64,000 nt of DNA, taken from positions 1 to 64,000 of the forward strand of contig DATKPC010000078.1 in the NCBI GenBank assembly GCA_035524275.1, in the 5' to 3' direction. Below are positions 1-9,037 of this stretch, piece by piece. A program made the translations under genes and the position numbers. Numbering within the stretch: the first letter of the stretch is position 1; every line of letters begins with the position of its first letter. Source of the DNA: DATKPC01 sp035524275 (GTDB lineage: Bacteria; Pseudomonadota; Gammaproteobacteria; Burkholderiales; Burkholderiaceae_F). A model generated the notes under the pieces. It did not search any database. It saw only the letters and a list, made by a program, of their open reading frames with translations, and was not told where the DNA came from.

Positions 1-22
1 TGGCGCACGTCGTCCGCTTAGA

Positions 23-75
23 TGACGCCGGAACTCCCCTCGCCCGCGCCAGCGGGAGAGGGGTGGGGGAGAGGG
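23..75 (+). repeat. GC-rich intergenic hairpin repeat, copy 1
   Basis: This 53-base element contains a CTCCCCTCGCCCGC arm followed by GCGGGAGAGGGG and a GGGGGAGAGGG tail, so it can fold on itself. It matches the element at 39204-39256 at 51 of 53 bases. It lies just past the 3' end of the minus-strand TPR gene (stop at 93). A role as transcript end or mRNA stabiliser is inference. The rest of bases 1-92 holds no gene that I can see. Confidence 0.8.
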
Positions 76-92
76 TGACCGCATGAGCCCCC

Positions 93-944
93 TCAAGACT
101 CCAGTTCCGACTTCGCCAGTTCGACGTCGAGGCACTCCATCGCGTCGGCCGGGATGCACGCCGCGGCATCCCGATACAGGGCCGTCGCTTGCTTCATCCG
201 CGCCTTGCCGAACAGCATCGCGAGCGCGTTCGCGTACTCGACGCGAGCGATGGCGGAATCCGGATTGAGCTTCAGCGCGGCATCGAAATTCTCGACGGCC
301 GCGTCGCGGCTTGCTCCGTAGGTGAGCGAGCCCACCATCGCGCCGACCTTCGCAATGACTTCGGCGTGGTAGGCACCGAGCGCGATGTGCGCGTCGGCGT
401 GCTTCGGCTCGCGGGCGATCGCGTCGTTGAGCGCTCCCAGTATCCGACCGCCGAGGCCCTGGGCCAGCGCCTTGACGACCGAGATTCCCTGGCTGTAGCG
501 ACCCAGCGCCTGCGCCTGGAAGTAGTACGCGTTGGCGAGCGCCGGCGCCGCCTTCGCCAGTCGCGCTCCGCGCTCCGCGGAAGCCTGGAACAGCGCGAGC
601 CGTGCCTTCTCGTCCGTCTCGAGATACGTCGCGTAGATGTTGGCCGCCTTGTTGGCGACGTTGAAGCCGATCGGCCCGAGGGACAGGCCCAATTCGACGG
701 CCGGGCCGAAATCGCCGGCGTGATACGAACGCCAGGCGTCCTGCAGCGTCGAGGCCGCCTGCGCCGCGGGGACGCGCGGCGTCAGTTCCGCCGCCACGGA
801 AGCCATTTCCTCGACCCAGGCCGCATCCGGAAAAGGCTCGCGGTCGCCCCGATGCAGGCGGCTCCAGCCTTTCTTCAGCTTCGCGCCTGCGTAGTCGAAA
901 TCGGATGCGGGATGCGGAAATGGGTTCCAACGTCGATGCGCCAT
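93..944 (-). CDS. TPR-repeat protein of the storage-lipid cluster
   Basis: The product has 283 residues and is almost all alpha-helical. The C-terminal half has tetratricopeptide-like units: an alanine-rich helix pair around AKAAPALANAYYFQAQALG, then AIAREPKHADAHIALGAYH, then AALKLNPDSAIARVEYANAL. TPR units usually hold protein complexes together. No signal peptide is obvious, so the protein is probably cytoplasmic. The start at 944 was preferred over 995 because a strong GAGGAGAGG ribosome site sits just upstream. It is the last gene of a minus-strand run phasin-patatin-tetR-TPR with gaps of 38-53 bases, suggesting one operon. Its role in lipid storage is inferred from position only. Confidence 0.75.
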   Translation of the reverse strand: MAHRRWNPFPHPASDFDYAGAKLKKGWSRLHRGDREPFPDAAWVEEMASVAAELTPRVPAAQAASTLQDAWRSYHAGDFGPAVELGLSLGPIGFNVANKAANIYATYLETDEKARLALFQASAERGARLAKAAPALANAYYFQAQALGRYSQGISVVKALAQGLGGRILGALNDAIAREPKHADAHIALGAYHAEVIAKVGAMVGSLTYGASRDAAVENFDAALKLNPDSAIARVEYANALAMLFGKARMKQATALYRDAAACIPADAMECLDVELAKSELES

Positions 945-991
945 GGTTTCCTCTCCTCGTTGCCGTCGCGCTGGGCGTCCGGTGGTTCGGC

Positions 992-1636
992 TCAATGCAA
1001 GTAGCGCTGCGCGAGTTGCTCGAACAGCATCCGTTCGCGCGGCGCCAGGTACGGGGCCGCGAGCGAAATGACGTGGAACGCGCCGCGGGCCAGCGTCGGG
1101 CCGACCGCGACATCTCGCCCTTCGGTTGCCGCGGAAAACGACAGCCAGTAGCAGGCGACGATCGTCATCGTCGTCGCCAGCGAACCGATCTGCGCCTCGG
1201 TGGCGTCCATTTCGCCGGCGGCGACCAGCGCGCGCAGGATCGCGCCGGCCGCGTCGGACTTCTGCCGGATCAGGCGCCTCAGCGGTCCGGCAATCGTCCG
1301 GTGGCGCGCTGCGATGTCGGTCAGGTCACGGTAAAGGAAGCGGTATTTCCAGATCGCCTCGAACAGCAGGTGCAGGAAGAGCCAGACGTCTTCCGCATGG
1401 GCCGGTCGACCCGACGGCGCCGCGAGCGTCGCCTCCATCTCCCGGCGGAAGTTGGCGAACAGCGCGGCGACGATCTTTTCCTTCGACGCGAAGTGGTAGT
1501 AGAGGTTGCCGGCGCTGATCCCCATCCGCTCGGCGATGGCGGCCGTCGAGACCGTCGCTTCCCCCTGCTCGTTGAACAGCTGCAGCGCCGTCTCGAGTAT
1601 CCGCTCGCGCGTCCTTCGCTTCGGCTTCCGTTCCAT
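992..1636 (-). CDS. TetR family transcriptional regulator
   Basis: The product has 214 residues. The N-terminal 60 residues form a classic TetR helix-turn-helix, with TAAIAERMGISAGNLYYHF as the recognition region. The rest is the helical ligand-binding and dimer domain and shows an aromatic-rich stretch (WLFLHLLFEAIWKYRFLYRD). The length is normal for the family. The gene lies between patatin and TPR genes in a minus-strand run that starts at a promoter region carrying a 19-bp dyad (3435-3453). The same dyad recurs at 9038-9056. The regulator may therefore repress its own operon and the wax ester genes, with an acyl-CoA as a possible ligand by analogy with fatty-acid-responsive TetR proteins. 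Ligand and targets are inference. Confidence 0.9.
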   Translation of the reverse strand: MERKPKRRTRERILETALQLFNEQGEATVSTAAIAERMGISAGNLYYHFASKEKIVAALFANFRREMEATLAAPSGRPAHAEDVWLFLHLLFEAIWKYRFLYRDLTDIAARHRTIAGPLRRLIRQKSDAAGAILRALVAAGEMDATEAQIGSLATTMTIVACYWLSFSAATEGRDVAVGPTLARGAFHVISLAAPYLAPRERMLFEQLAQRYLH

Positions 1637-1674
1637 CGCCGCCCGCCCCTTCGCTGGGCGCGGCCCGGAGCCCG

Positions 1675-2892
1675 CTAACCGCGCCCGGCCTGCGCCTTCA
1701 GTGCCTGCTCGAGGTCCTGCAGTACGCGATCCAGCTCGCGCGCTGCGCGACCCAGCGAACGCGGCCGCGTCCGACGATGCCCGGACGTTGGGCGGGCCAG
1801 CCGTCGGTGCTCATTGGCGAGCACCTCGGCATCGATCGAGATGCCGTGGCGCGCCAGCACCGGGGCCAGTTCCGGCAGTCGCCGCCGCAGTTCCGCGCGC
1901 GTGTGCCGGTACGCATGCTCCGACAGATGCCGTCGACCGGCGTAGCTGAAGACGTTCGTCAGGAAGATCTCGGCATCGCCTCGCCCCGGCTCGAAGAGCA
2001 GGACGTCGGCGCCGGGAAACTCCTTTCGGTACCGTTCCATGCCGACCTTCATCCGCGAGTGGATCAGCGATCGGAACGACTGCGAAAGAACGGTCGGCAA
2101 CCCGCGATCGACGAGAAGCCCGACATGCGCGCGCTCGCCGCGCGACGCCACTTTGGCATCGAACGGGACCAACGCGTTGACGCAGAACAAGAGGCCCGCG
2201 CCCTCGCGCAGCGCGACCGACGCGTGCAGCGTCTTCATCAGCGCGCCGTCGACGAAATGCCGACCGCGAATCTCGACCGGCGGATAGAGGCCGGGCAGCG
2301 CCGCGCTCGCCTGGACGGCACGCGCGATCGGAACGTCGGCCCAGTCGCCGGCGCCGAAGGCGACGGCCTCGCTGGTGTCGAGGTCGGTGGCGACGACGTA
2401 GAGGCGACGCGTCAGCGCGCGGAAGTCGTTGGTCCGGCCGGGCGCGGACAGGATCGCCGAAAGGTAGGCGCCGATGCCCGCATTGTCGAAGACCCCGGTG
2501 GGAATCGCGCTTCCAAGGCTGAGAAAGGACTCGACGAAGCCGTGCGTCCGTGGCGCGCGCAGGTAGTCGCTCGCGGCCCGGCCCAGCAGCCTCGGCAACG
2601 AGGCAAGCCGCCGCCCATACTCCAGCAACGCCGGGCGAAGCAGCAGTTGCGGCTCGAACGGGTCGTCGGCGGCGTCCGATTCGATGAACATCCGGTACAT
2701 CTCGCGCGGCGTGATCCCGTTCGCGAGTCCGGCCGCCATGAACGCCCCGGAACTGACCCCGACGTAGACGTCGCAGTCGGAGAGCGACACGCCGCGAAGC
2801 GCCTCGTCCAGCGCGACGAGGGCGCCGATCTCGTAGATCGCTCCGAGCGGCCCCCCGCCCGCCAACGCGACGCCGATCTTTCCCCGGCTCAT
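1675..2892 (-). CDS. Patatin-like phospholipase/lipid hydrolase
   Basis: The product has 405 residues from the preferred start at 2892 (GAGGG about eight bases upstream; the ATG at 2910 has none well placed). The patatin hallmarks are all present: the glycine-rich oxyanion loop ALAGGGPLGA near the N-terminus, the nucleophile elbow GVSSG (Ser about residue 47), and the catalytic aspartate in HFVDGALMK. Patatins cleave acyl esters of phospholipids or neutral lipids with a Ser-Asp dyad. No signal peptide is visible, so it probably works inside the cell, perhaps at storage granules given the phasin upstream. That substrate assignment is inference. The N-terminal domain (about 1-230) is the patatin fold; the C-terminal third is helical and arginine-rich. 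Confidence 0.9.
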   Translation of the reverse strand: MSRGKIGVALAGGGPLGAIYEIGALVALDEALRGVSLSDCDVYVGVSSGAFMAAGLANGITPREMYRMFIESDAADDPFEPQLLLRPALLEYGRRLASLPRLLGRAASDYLRAPRTHGFVESFLSLGSAIPTGVFDNAGIGAYLSAILSAPGRTNDFRALTRRLYVVATDLDTSEAVAFGAGDWADVPIARAVQASAALPGLYPPVEIRGRHFVDGALMKTLHASVALREGAGLLFCVNALVPFDAKVASRGERAHVGLLVDRGLPTVLSQSFRSLIHSRMKVGMERYRKEFPGADVLLFEPGRGDAEIFLTNVFSYAGRRHLSEHAYRHTRAELRRRLPELAPVLARHGISIDAEVLANEHRRLARPTSGHRRTRPRSLGRAARELDRVLQDLEQALKAQAGRG

Positions 2893-2945
2893 CGTGCGCC
2901 CTCGCGCCATCTCACGCTTGCCGTCCCACGCCGTCCATCGCCCGC

Positions 2946-3368
2946 TCAGGCCGCCTTCTTCGCGACCGCGCGACCCGTCGAGCCGTGGCCCATCGCCGCC
3001 GATAGTTTCTTCGTGACCTCGGTCAATTCGGCGACGCGCTCGCTCAGCGCGTCGATATCCTGCCGTGTCGGGACGCTGAGACTGTGAAGCGCGCGCGCGA
3101 CGCGATCCTCGAAGACCTTTTCCAGCTTGTCCCAGGTCCCGGTCGTCTTCGCCCTGACCTCGGCCACCTTCAGGTCGGCGGCCTTGCGCGTCCGATCCTG
3201 GATCGCCTGGCCTTCCTTGACCAGCGTCTCGAACATCTTGCCGCCTTCGCTTTGCGCCTTCGCAAAGGCTCCGAGCCCCGCCAGCCAGATCTGGTGGGCC
3301 GAATCACGCACCGCCGCGATCATTTGGCCGTCATTGCCGGCGGCCAGCGCATTGAGTTTCTTCCCCAT
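2946..3368 (-). CDS. Phasin-type granule-associated protein
   Basis: The product has 140 residues and resembles the poly(hydroxyalkanoate) granule-associated family (PhaI/PhaF type). It has an N-terminal amphipathic region (DSAHQIWLAGLGAFAKAQSE), charged helices likely to form a coiled coil (KVFEDRVARALHSL, then IDALSERVAELTEVTKKL), and an alanine-lysine C-terminus ending VAKKAA. Phasins coat the surface of PHA or neutral lipid inclusions. The start at 3368 follows a GGAG; in-frame ATGs at 3380 and 3395 are alternatives. It is the first gene of the minus-strand run. No PHA synthase is in the window, so the inclusions it coats here may be wax ester or triacylglycerol droplets. That is inference. 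Confidence 0.85.
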   Translation of the reverse strand: MGKKLNALAAGNDGQMIAAVRDSAHQIWLAGLGAFAKAQSEGGKMFETLVKEGQAIQDRTRKAADLKVAEVRAKTTGTWDKLEKVFEDRVARALHSLSVPTRQDIDALSERVAELTEVTKKLSAAMGHGSTGRAVAKKAA

Positions 3369-3434
3369 CTTTCGCTCCATCGTTGTCGGATCCATCCGGC
3401 CTCCCGGACACGGTCAGGTTTCTAGCGCAGGAAA

Positions 3435-3453
3435 CTAGGCGCCGCCGCCTAAA
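3435..3453. promoter_or_regulatory. 19-bp dyad operator candidate, copy A
   Basis: Read on the minus strand this is TTTAGGCGGCGGCGCCTAG, an inverted repeat TAGGC-N6-GCCTA. The same 19-base frame, with a different centre, occurs at 9038-9056. It sits between the divergent phasin operon (start 3368) and acyl-CoA reductase operon (start 3568). The TetR gene of the phasin operon is the natural candidate to bind it. The motif is seen; the binding protein is inferred. Confidence 0.6.
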
Positions 3454-3567
3454 TCGCCGGTTTTCTTGACGTGACGCACGAGTGCATGCGGGCGGCCCTG
3501 ATAACTTGCCACCGTGGCGGTCCCGGATCGCGAAGAACAACGGCCGCCGGAAGGAGCGGAGTCCAGC

Positions 3568-5562
3568 ATGCTGTACCTCGTCACTGGCGCCAGCGGCTTC
3601 ATCGGCAAGCGCCTCGTCGCTGCCCTCCTCGCACGTCCCGGATCGCGCGTCGCCGTCATCCTCCGCAACCTCGGCGAGAAGCGACAGGCCGCCCTTCTCG
3701 GGTACTGGAAGATGAACGGCAAGGCCGACGCGCGCCGCGTGACGTTCATCGAAGGGGATCTCACGCAGCCCGGGCTGGGCATCGATGGTGCGACCATCGC
3801 GAAGTTCAAGGGCAAGGTCGATCATCTCTTCCATCTCGCCGCGATCTACGACCTGGCCGCCGACCCGAAGGTCGTCGCCCAGGCCAACGTCGATGGAACG
3901 CGCCACGTCGTGCAGCTGGCCGCCGCGATCGGCGCCCGCCGTTTCCACCACGTCAGCTCCGTCGCCGCCGCGGGGCTCTATGACGGCGTCTTCCGCGAGG
4001 ACATGTTCGACGAGGCGGAAAAGCTCGATCACCCGTATTTCTCCAGCAAGCACGAGGCCGAGCGGATCGTCCGCCAGGACTGCACCGTGCCGTGGCGCAT
4101 CTACCGTCCGGGACTGGTCGTCGGCGACTCCCGCACCGGCGAGATGGACAAGATCGACGGCCCCTACTATTTCTTCAAGCTGATCCAGCGGATGCGATCG
4201 ATCCTGCCACCGTGGATGCCGACGATCGGCTTCGAGGGCGGACGCATCAACCTCGTTCCCGTGGACTTCGTCGTCGCCGCGCTGGACCATATCGCGCACG
4301 TCGAGGGCGAGGATGGGCGTTGCTTCCACCTGACGGATCCGCACCCGCAGCGCGTCGGCGAGATCATGGGCATCCTGTCGCGCGCGGCCCACGCGCCGCC
4401 GCCGATCGTCCGCATCAACGCGAGCCTGCTCAACTTCATACCGCGCGGCGTCGCGATGGCCTTGATGGCGTTGACGCCGGTACGCCGGATACGCGACGCG
4501 ATCGTGCGCGACCTCGGCCTGCCCGATGGTGTCCTGACGTACGTGAATTGCCCGACGCGATTCGACTCGCGCGACGCCGAACGGGTGTTGCGCCCGGCGG
4601 GCATTGCCGTTCCGGCGTTCCCGGACTACGCGTGGCGCCTCTGGGACTACTGGGAGCGGCACCTCGATCCGGACCTCTTCGTCGATCGCTCGCTCAACGG
4701 TCGTGTCGCAGGGCGCGTCGTCCTGATCACCGGAGGGTCGGCCGGCATCGGCAAGGCGCTCGCGTTCAAGGTCGCCGCGGCCGGGGCGCGGACGATCATC
4801 GTCGGGCGCGACGCGGAAAAGCTCGACGCAGCATGCGCCGAAGCGCGCTCCCGCGGCCTGGAGTTCGTACCGTATTCCGCCGACATCGCCGATCCGGCGC
4901 AGTGCCAGGAACTCGTCGAGCGCATCCGCGCGGAACAGCCGCCGGTCGACATCCTGGTCAACAATGCCGGCCGCTCGATACGCCGCTCGATCGAGGACAC
5001 CTACGAACGGTTCCATGACTACGAGCGGACGATGCAACTGAACTACTTCGGCTGCCTGCGGATGACCCTCGCGTTCCTCCCGCCGATGTCGCAACGCAGG
5101 AGCGGGCATGTGATCAACGTCTCGTCGATCGGCGTTCTGACGAACGCACCGCGCTTTTCCGCCTACGTCGCCTCCAAGTCGGCGCTCGAGGCGTGGACGC
5201 GATGCGCTGCCTCGGAATTCCTCGATCGCGGCGTGCAGTTCACGACCGTCAGCCTGCCGCTCGTGCGCACCGCGATGACCGCGCCGACCCGGCTCTACGA
5301 CCAGATCCCGATGCTGAGCGCCGAGGAAGCGGCCGACCTGCTGATCGACGCGATCATCCGCCGCCCCGTCCGCGTCGCGACGCGGACCGGCGTCTTCGGC
5401 CAGGTCATCCATGCGCTGCTGCCGCGCGTCGCGCAGATCATCATGAATACGAGTTTCCGCATGTTCCCCGACAGCGCGCGCCATGGCGCCGAAGGTGGCA
5501 CGGCGCCACCGACCGCCGACCAGATCGCGTTCGCGCAGTTGCTGCGCGGCATCCACCTTTGA
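3568..5562 (+). CDS. Two-domain fatty acyl-CoA reductase (fused SDRs)
   Basis: The product has 664 residues and two Rossmann reductase domains. The N-terminal extended-SDR domain (1 to about 370) has the nucleotide site TGASGFIG at 7-14 and the active-site pair YFSSK (Tyr157, Lys161). The C-terminal classical SDR domain (about 380-640) has TGGSAGIG near 387, NNAG near 465 and YVASK near 533. This order and length match the roughly 660-residue alcohol-forming fatty acyl-CoA reductase type described in Marinobacter and related mycobacterial proteins. The expected reaction is NADPH-dependent reduction of fatty acyl-CoA to fatty alcohol. The start at 3568 has GGAAGGAG upstream. It is followed after 64 bases by an acyl-CoA ligase and lies near a wax ester synthase, which fits alcohol supply for wax esters. 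Confidence 0.8.
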   Translation: MLYLVTGASGFIGKRLVAALLARPGSRVAVILRNLGEKRQAALLGYWKMNGKADARRVTFIEGDLTQPGLGIDGATIAKFKGKVDHLFHLAAIYDLAADPKVVAQANVDGTRHVVQLAAAIGARRFHHVSSVAAAGLYDGVFREDMFDEAEKLDHPYFSSKHEAERIVRQDCTVPWRIYRPGLVVGDSRTGEMDKIDGPYYFFKLIQRMRSILPPWMPTIGFEGGRINLVPVDFVVAALDHIAHVEGEDGRCFHLTDPHPQRVGEIMGILSRAAHAPPPIVRINASLLNFIPRGVAMALMALTPVRRIRDAIVRDLGLPDGVLTYVNCPTRFDSRDAERVLRPAGIAVPAFPDYAWRLWDYWERHLDPDLFVDRSLNGRVAGRVVLITGGSAGIGKALAFKVAAAGARTIIVGRDAEKLDAACAEARSRGLEFVPYSADIADPAQCQELVERIRAEQPPVDILVNNAGRSIRRSIEDTYERFHDYERTMQLNYFGCLRMTLAFLPPMSQRRSGHVINVSSIGVLTNAPRFSAYVASKSALEAWTRCAASEFLDRGVQFTTVSLPLVRTAMTAPTRLYDQIPMLSAEEAADLLIDAIIRRPVRVATRTGVFGQVIHALLPRVAQIIMNTSFRMFPDSARHGAEGGTAPPTADQIAFAQLLRGIHL

Positions 5563-5626
5563 CGGGCCGGCGCACGCAGGCCGCCGCGGAGCGCGGGTCG
5601 ACGCCAGGACCAAGGCACGGAAGGCC

Positions 5627-7297
5627 ATGAAGCCCGTTTGGCTCGGCAGCTATCCGCCGGGAGTCATCCACGAACCGGCGGTCGACGCCTATCGATCGAT
5701 CACCGAAGTCTTCGAGCAGGCGGTGGCGTCCTATCCGCACCGTATCGCGTTCCGGAACCTCGGCTCCGCGTTGACGTACGCGCAACTGCAGCGGGCGTGC
5801 CGCGCGTTCGCCGCCTTCCTTCAACATGACCTCGGATTGCACAAGGGCGCGCGCGTCGCGCTGATGATGCCCAACCTGCTGCAGTACCCGATCGCGATGT
5901 TCGGCGCCCTGGCCGCCGGTTGCACGGTCGTGAACTGCAATCCGCAATACACGGCACGCGAGCTGGAGCACCAGCTCGTCGATTCCGGCGCCGAGGCCCT
6001 CGTCGTTTCCGAGACGTCCGCCGCGGTCGTGCAGCATGTCATCGCGCGCACGGCGGTCAGGCACGTCGTCTCGACGCGCCTCGGCGACATGCTGGGCCCC
6101 GTGCGCGGGTTGCTCGTCGACCTCGTCGCGCGGCACGTCAAGCACGTGACGGCACCTTGGCGCATCGACGGGGCGATCACGTTCAACGACGCGCTGCGCC
6201 GCGGGGCGCGGCGCGCGCCGCATCCGGTCGACGTCGGACCGCAGGACGTCGCCTTCCTGCAGTACACCGGCGGCACGACCGGCGTGGCCAAGGGCGCGAT
6301 GCTCACGCACCGGAACATCGTCGCCAACATGCAGCAGGGGCACGCGTGGCTCAAGCCCGTTCTCGCCGAAGGCCGCGAGACGATCGTCACCGCGCTGCCG
6401 CTCTACCACATCTTCGCGCTGACCGTGAACTGCCTCGTATTCTGCAAGATCGGCGCCACCAATATCCTCGTCACGAATCCGCGCGACATCCCGGGCTTCG
6501 TGCGCGAGCTTGCGCGCCAGCCGTTCACGGTGATGACCGGCGTCAATACGCTGTTCAACGCACTGCTCAACGATCCGGGCTTCGGCGCACTCGACCTGCG
6601 GTCGCTGAAGCTTTGCCTCGGTGGCGGGATGGCCGTGCAACGTCCGGTCGCGGAACGCTGGAAGGCGGCGACCGGCAAGCCGATTGTCGAGGCTTACGGC
6701 CTGACCGAGGCGTCGCCCGGCGTGACGATCAATCCGCTCGACCTGGAAGAGTTCAACGGGTCTGCCGGACTCCCGATGCCGGGCACGGAAATCGCCATCC
6801 GCGACGACGCCGGCGCGGACCTGGCCGTCGGCGAGACCGGCGAATTATGCGTTCGAGGCCCGCAGGTGATGGCCGGATACTGGAACCGGCCCGACGAGAC
6901 CGAGAAGGTGATGACGCCGGACGGCTTTCTTCGGACCGGCGACATGGCTGTCGTCGACGAGCGCGGCTTCGTCCACCTCGTCGACCGCAAGAAGGACATG
7001 ATCATCGTCTCCGGCTTCAACGTGTATCCGGCCGAGATCGAGGAGGTCGTCGGAGCGCATCCGGGCGTGCTGGAGGCCGGCGCCGTCGGCGTGCCGGATG
7101 CGAACGGCGGCGAGGCCGTCAAGATCGTCGTCGTGCGCAAGGATCCGGAACTGGACGCCGCCACGCTTCTGGCCTACTGCCGCGAACACCTCACGCGCTA
7201 CAAGGTGCCGCGGCGGGTCGAGTTCCGCGATCGCCTGCCCAAGACGAGTGTCGGAAAGATCCTGCGGCGGGAACTGCGCGAGGACCTGGCGGCCTGA
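5627..7297 (+). CDS. Long-chain fatty acid-CoA ligase (FadD-like)
   Basis: The product has 556 residues and is a standard adenylate-forming enzyme. The phosphate loop is YTGGTTGVAKG (about 213-223), the second core motif is AYGLTEASP, and the C-terminal hinge and lysine region is seen in GFLRTGDMAVVDERGFV, DRKKDMIIVSGFNVYP and the final KTSVGKILRRELRE. It activates a fatty acid with ATP and CoA. The start at 5627 follows GGAAGG. It is probably co-transcribed with the reductase upstream and converges on the wax ester synthase gene, so it would provide acyl-CoA for both the reductase and the synthase. Chain-length preference cannot be read from the sequence. Confidence 0.92.
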   Translation: MKPVWLGSYPPGVIHEPAVDAYRSITEVFEQAVASYPHRIAFRNLGSALTYAQLQRACRAFAAFLQHDLGLHKGARVALMMPNLLQYPIAMFGALAAGCTVVNCNPQYTARELEHQLVDSGAEALVVSETSAAVVQHVIARTAVRHVVSTRLGDMLGPVRGLLVDLVARHVKHVTAPWRIDGAITFNDALRRGARRAPHPVDVGPQDVAFLQYTGGTTGVAKGAMLTHRNIVANMQQGHAWLKPVLAEGRETIVTALPLYHIFALTVNCLVFCKIGATNILVTNPRDIPGFVRELARQPFTVMTGVNTLFNALLNDPGFGALDLRSLKLCLGGGMAVQRPVAERWKAATGKPIVEAYGLTEASPGVTINPLDLEEFNGSAGLPMPGTEIAIRDDAGADLAVGETGELCVRGPQVMAGYWNRPDETEKVMTPDGFLRTGDMAVVDERGFVHLVDRKKDMIIVSGFNVYPAEIEEVVGAHPGVLEAGAVGVPDANGGEAVKIVVVRKDPELDAATLLAYCREHLTRYKVPRRVEFRDRLPKTSVGKILRRELREDLAA

Positions 7298-7314
7298 GGA
7301 ACCGTAAGCCCGTC

Positions 7315-8895
7315 CTAGCCCGCCTTCCCCGCCCTCGACCGCTTCGCGGCGGGCGCCGGCCGCGCCGGCCGCTTGGCCGCGCTACGCGAGCCACGCGGCC
7401 TCGCCTTCCGAGCGCTCGGCTTCGAGACGGGCTTTGGCGCGAGCGGCGTGCGCTCCGTCGCGGGACCGTCGACGCTCCATGGCGACATCAGGACGAAGTA
7501 CAGCAACTGTTCGAATTCCGGGCCGATCCGCGCCACGATTTCTTCCGGATCGGGCACCATCGCCGCGTCGGTGATCAGTCCGAACTGAACCTTGCCGTCA
7601 AAAGACAGGATGGAAACGCCCATCCCGATGTCGCCGGACTGCGGCACCCAGAACATGATCTCCCGAATGCGCGAGCCGGCGAGGTAGATCGGCTTCTGCG
7701 GGCCCGGAACGTTCGTCATGACCGCCGAGGCGCGCGAGATCAGGAGGTCGAAGAACTTGTCCTGGACGAGTTTTGGCGCCAAGCCGAGTACCGCAAACAG
7801 CCCGTAGGTCACGAGGGCCTCGTTCGTCTGCTTCAACGCCAGCATCCGACGCCGCGTCTCGTAGAGGCGCTCGACCGGATCCGCAATGCCGACCGGCAGC
7901 AAGGCGGCGATGATGCCGAAACGATTGCCGAGCAGGTGCTCCTGGCCGGCCGGACGCAGGTTCACCGGCACGAGCGCGCGTACGCCGATGTCGTCGATCG
8001 GATCGCCGCGGTCCTGCAGGTAGGACCGCAACGCGCCCGCGACCGCCGCGAGCAGGATGTCGTTGACCGAGCAGTCGAGGGCGTGGCTGGCGGCCTTGAC
8101 GTCGGGCAGCCGCAACGGCTCGTTCCACGCCACGCGCTTGTTGCCCGAGGGCACACCCTTAAATCGGGTCGGCGAGTCCGACGGCATCAACAGCAGGTAA
8201 GCGAGTTCGGACGCGATCCCGGCCCCGGCGCGCAGCGATTGCGCCGCGAAGTCCGGCTCGCCCGCGAGCGCCTGCAGGGCGCGCAACACCTCGCCGGAGG
8301 GCTGCGCGCCGGCATCGCCGAAGCGCGCCGACATCGGCGCCGCTTCCACGGCATCCGCCGTCGCGGGTGCAGGTTCGCCGATGGCGGGCGGCCGGCCATC
8401 GCCGCCGTCGGGCGCACCGTCGGGCGCACCCTCGGGCGCACCGTCGGTCATCGACAGCACGACGGCCGTCAGCGCCATGCCGTCGGCGATCGCGTGGTGC
8501 AGCCGCGAGACGATGGCCGCTCCGCCGCGATAGGCCTCGATGATGTCGAAGCGCCACGGCGGGTGCGCCATGTCGAACGGCTGCGACGCGAGCTCCGCGA
8601 CGTAGCGCTGCAACTCGTCCTTGCCTCCCTCGCCCGGCAAGCGCAGCCGTCGGACATGGCGACCGATGTCGAAGCCCGGATCGTCGACCCACCAGAAGCC
8701 GGTTGGCCGCTCCTCGACGCGCTGCCGAAAGCGCCCGTAGGCCAGCAATCGATCCGCAAGCGTGGCCTCGAGGCGCCGGTAGTCGACCGGCCCGTCGAGC
8801 ATCATGATGCCGATGATCACCATGCGGTTCGTGGCCCGATCCATCCGCAGCCACGCCGTGTCGACTGGCGACATTCGCTCGCTTCGCCCTGCCAT
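7315..8895 (-). CDS. Wax ester synthase/diacylglycerol acyltransferase (WS/DGAT)
   Basis: The product has 526 residues. The catalytic HHxxxDG motif is present as HHAIADG at 133-139, and the family motif VNDILLAAVAGALR follows in the second domain. The N-terminal SPVDTAWLRMD is also typical. The enzyme joins acyl-CoA to a fatty alcohol (wax ester) or to diacylglycerol (triacylglycerol). Two oddities are visible. A linker after the motif contains tandem GAPDGAP-type repeats encoded by a 12-bp DNA repeat (8404-8447). The last 45 or so residues are a lysine/arginine/alanine/proline-rich basic tail. The start at 8895 follows GAGGAAGGTGGG; an upstream ATG at 8961 is less likely. It is divergent from the GMC oxidoreductase. 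Confidence 0.93.
   Translation of the reverse strand: MAGRSERMSPVDTAWLRMDRATNRMVIIGIMMLDGPVDYRRLEATLADRLLAYGRFRQRVEERPTGFWWVDDPGFDIGRHVRRLRLPGEGGKDELQRYVAELASQPFDMAHPPWRFDIIEAYRGGAAIVSRLHHAIADGMALTAVVLSMTDGAPEGAPDGAPDGGDGRPPAIGEPAPATADAVEAAPMSARFGDAGAQPSGEVLRALQALAGEPDFAAQSLRAGAGIASELAYLLLMPSDSPTRFKGVPSGNKRVAWNEPLRLPDVKAASHALDCSVNDILLAAVAGALRSYLQDRGDPIDDIGVRALVPVNLRPAGQEHLLGNRFGIIAALLPVGIADPVERLYETRRRMLALKQTNEALVTYGLFAVLGLAPKLVQDKFFDLLISRASAVMTNVPGPQKPIYLAGSRIREIMFWVPQSGDIGMGVSILSFDGKVQFGLITDAAMVPDPEEIVARIGPEFEQLLYFVLMSPWSVDGPATERTPLAPKPVSKPSARKARPRGSRSAAKRPARPAPAAKRSRAGKAG
8404..8447. repeat. 12-bp tandem repeat inside the WS/DGAT gene
   Basis: Units of ACCGTCGGGCGC-type sequence occur three times plus a partial fourth, in frame. 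They encode a GAP(D/E) repeat in the linker between the two halves of the acyltransferase. Such repeats can expand or contract without a frameshift. Confidence 0.8.
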
Positions 8896-9037
8896 GGCGT
8901 CCCACCTTCCTCGCCGAGCCCCCGCAATGGGACCACTGTAGCGGCGTCGGCCCGGCGCCATTGGAGCAGGATCAAATCCGGACCGGAAGGACGGCTCGAC
9001 GCGGGTTGCTGCGTCGGAAACCGCCGCGCACCGGTCG

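Noticed and set aside
3331..5628. A 765-codon minus-strand frame opposite the acyl-CoA reductase
   Set aside because: The plus strand encodes two clear Rossmann domains; the antisense product is low-complexity and charged.
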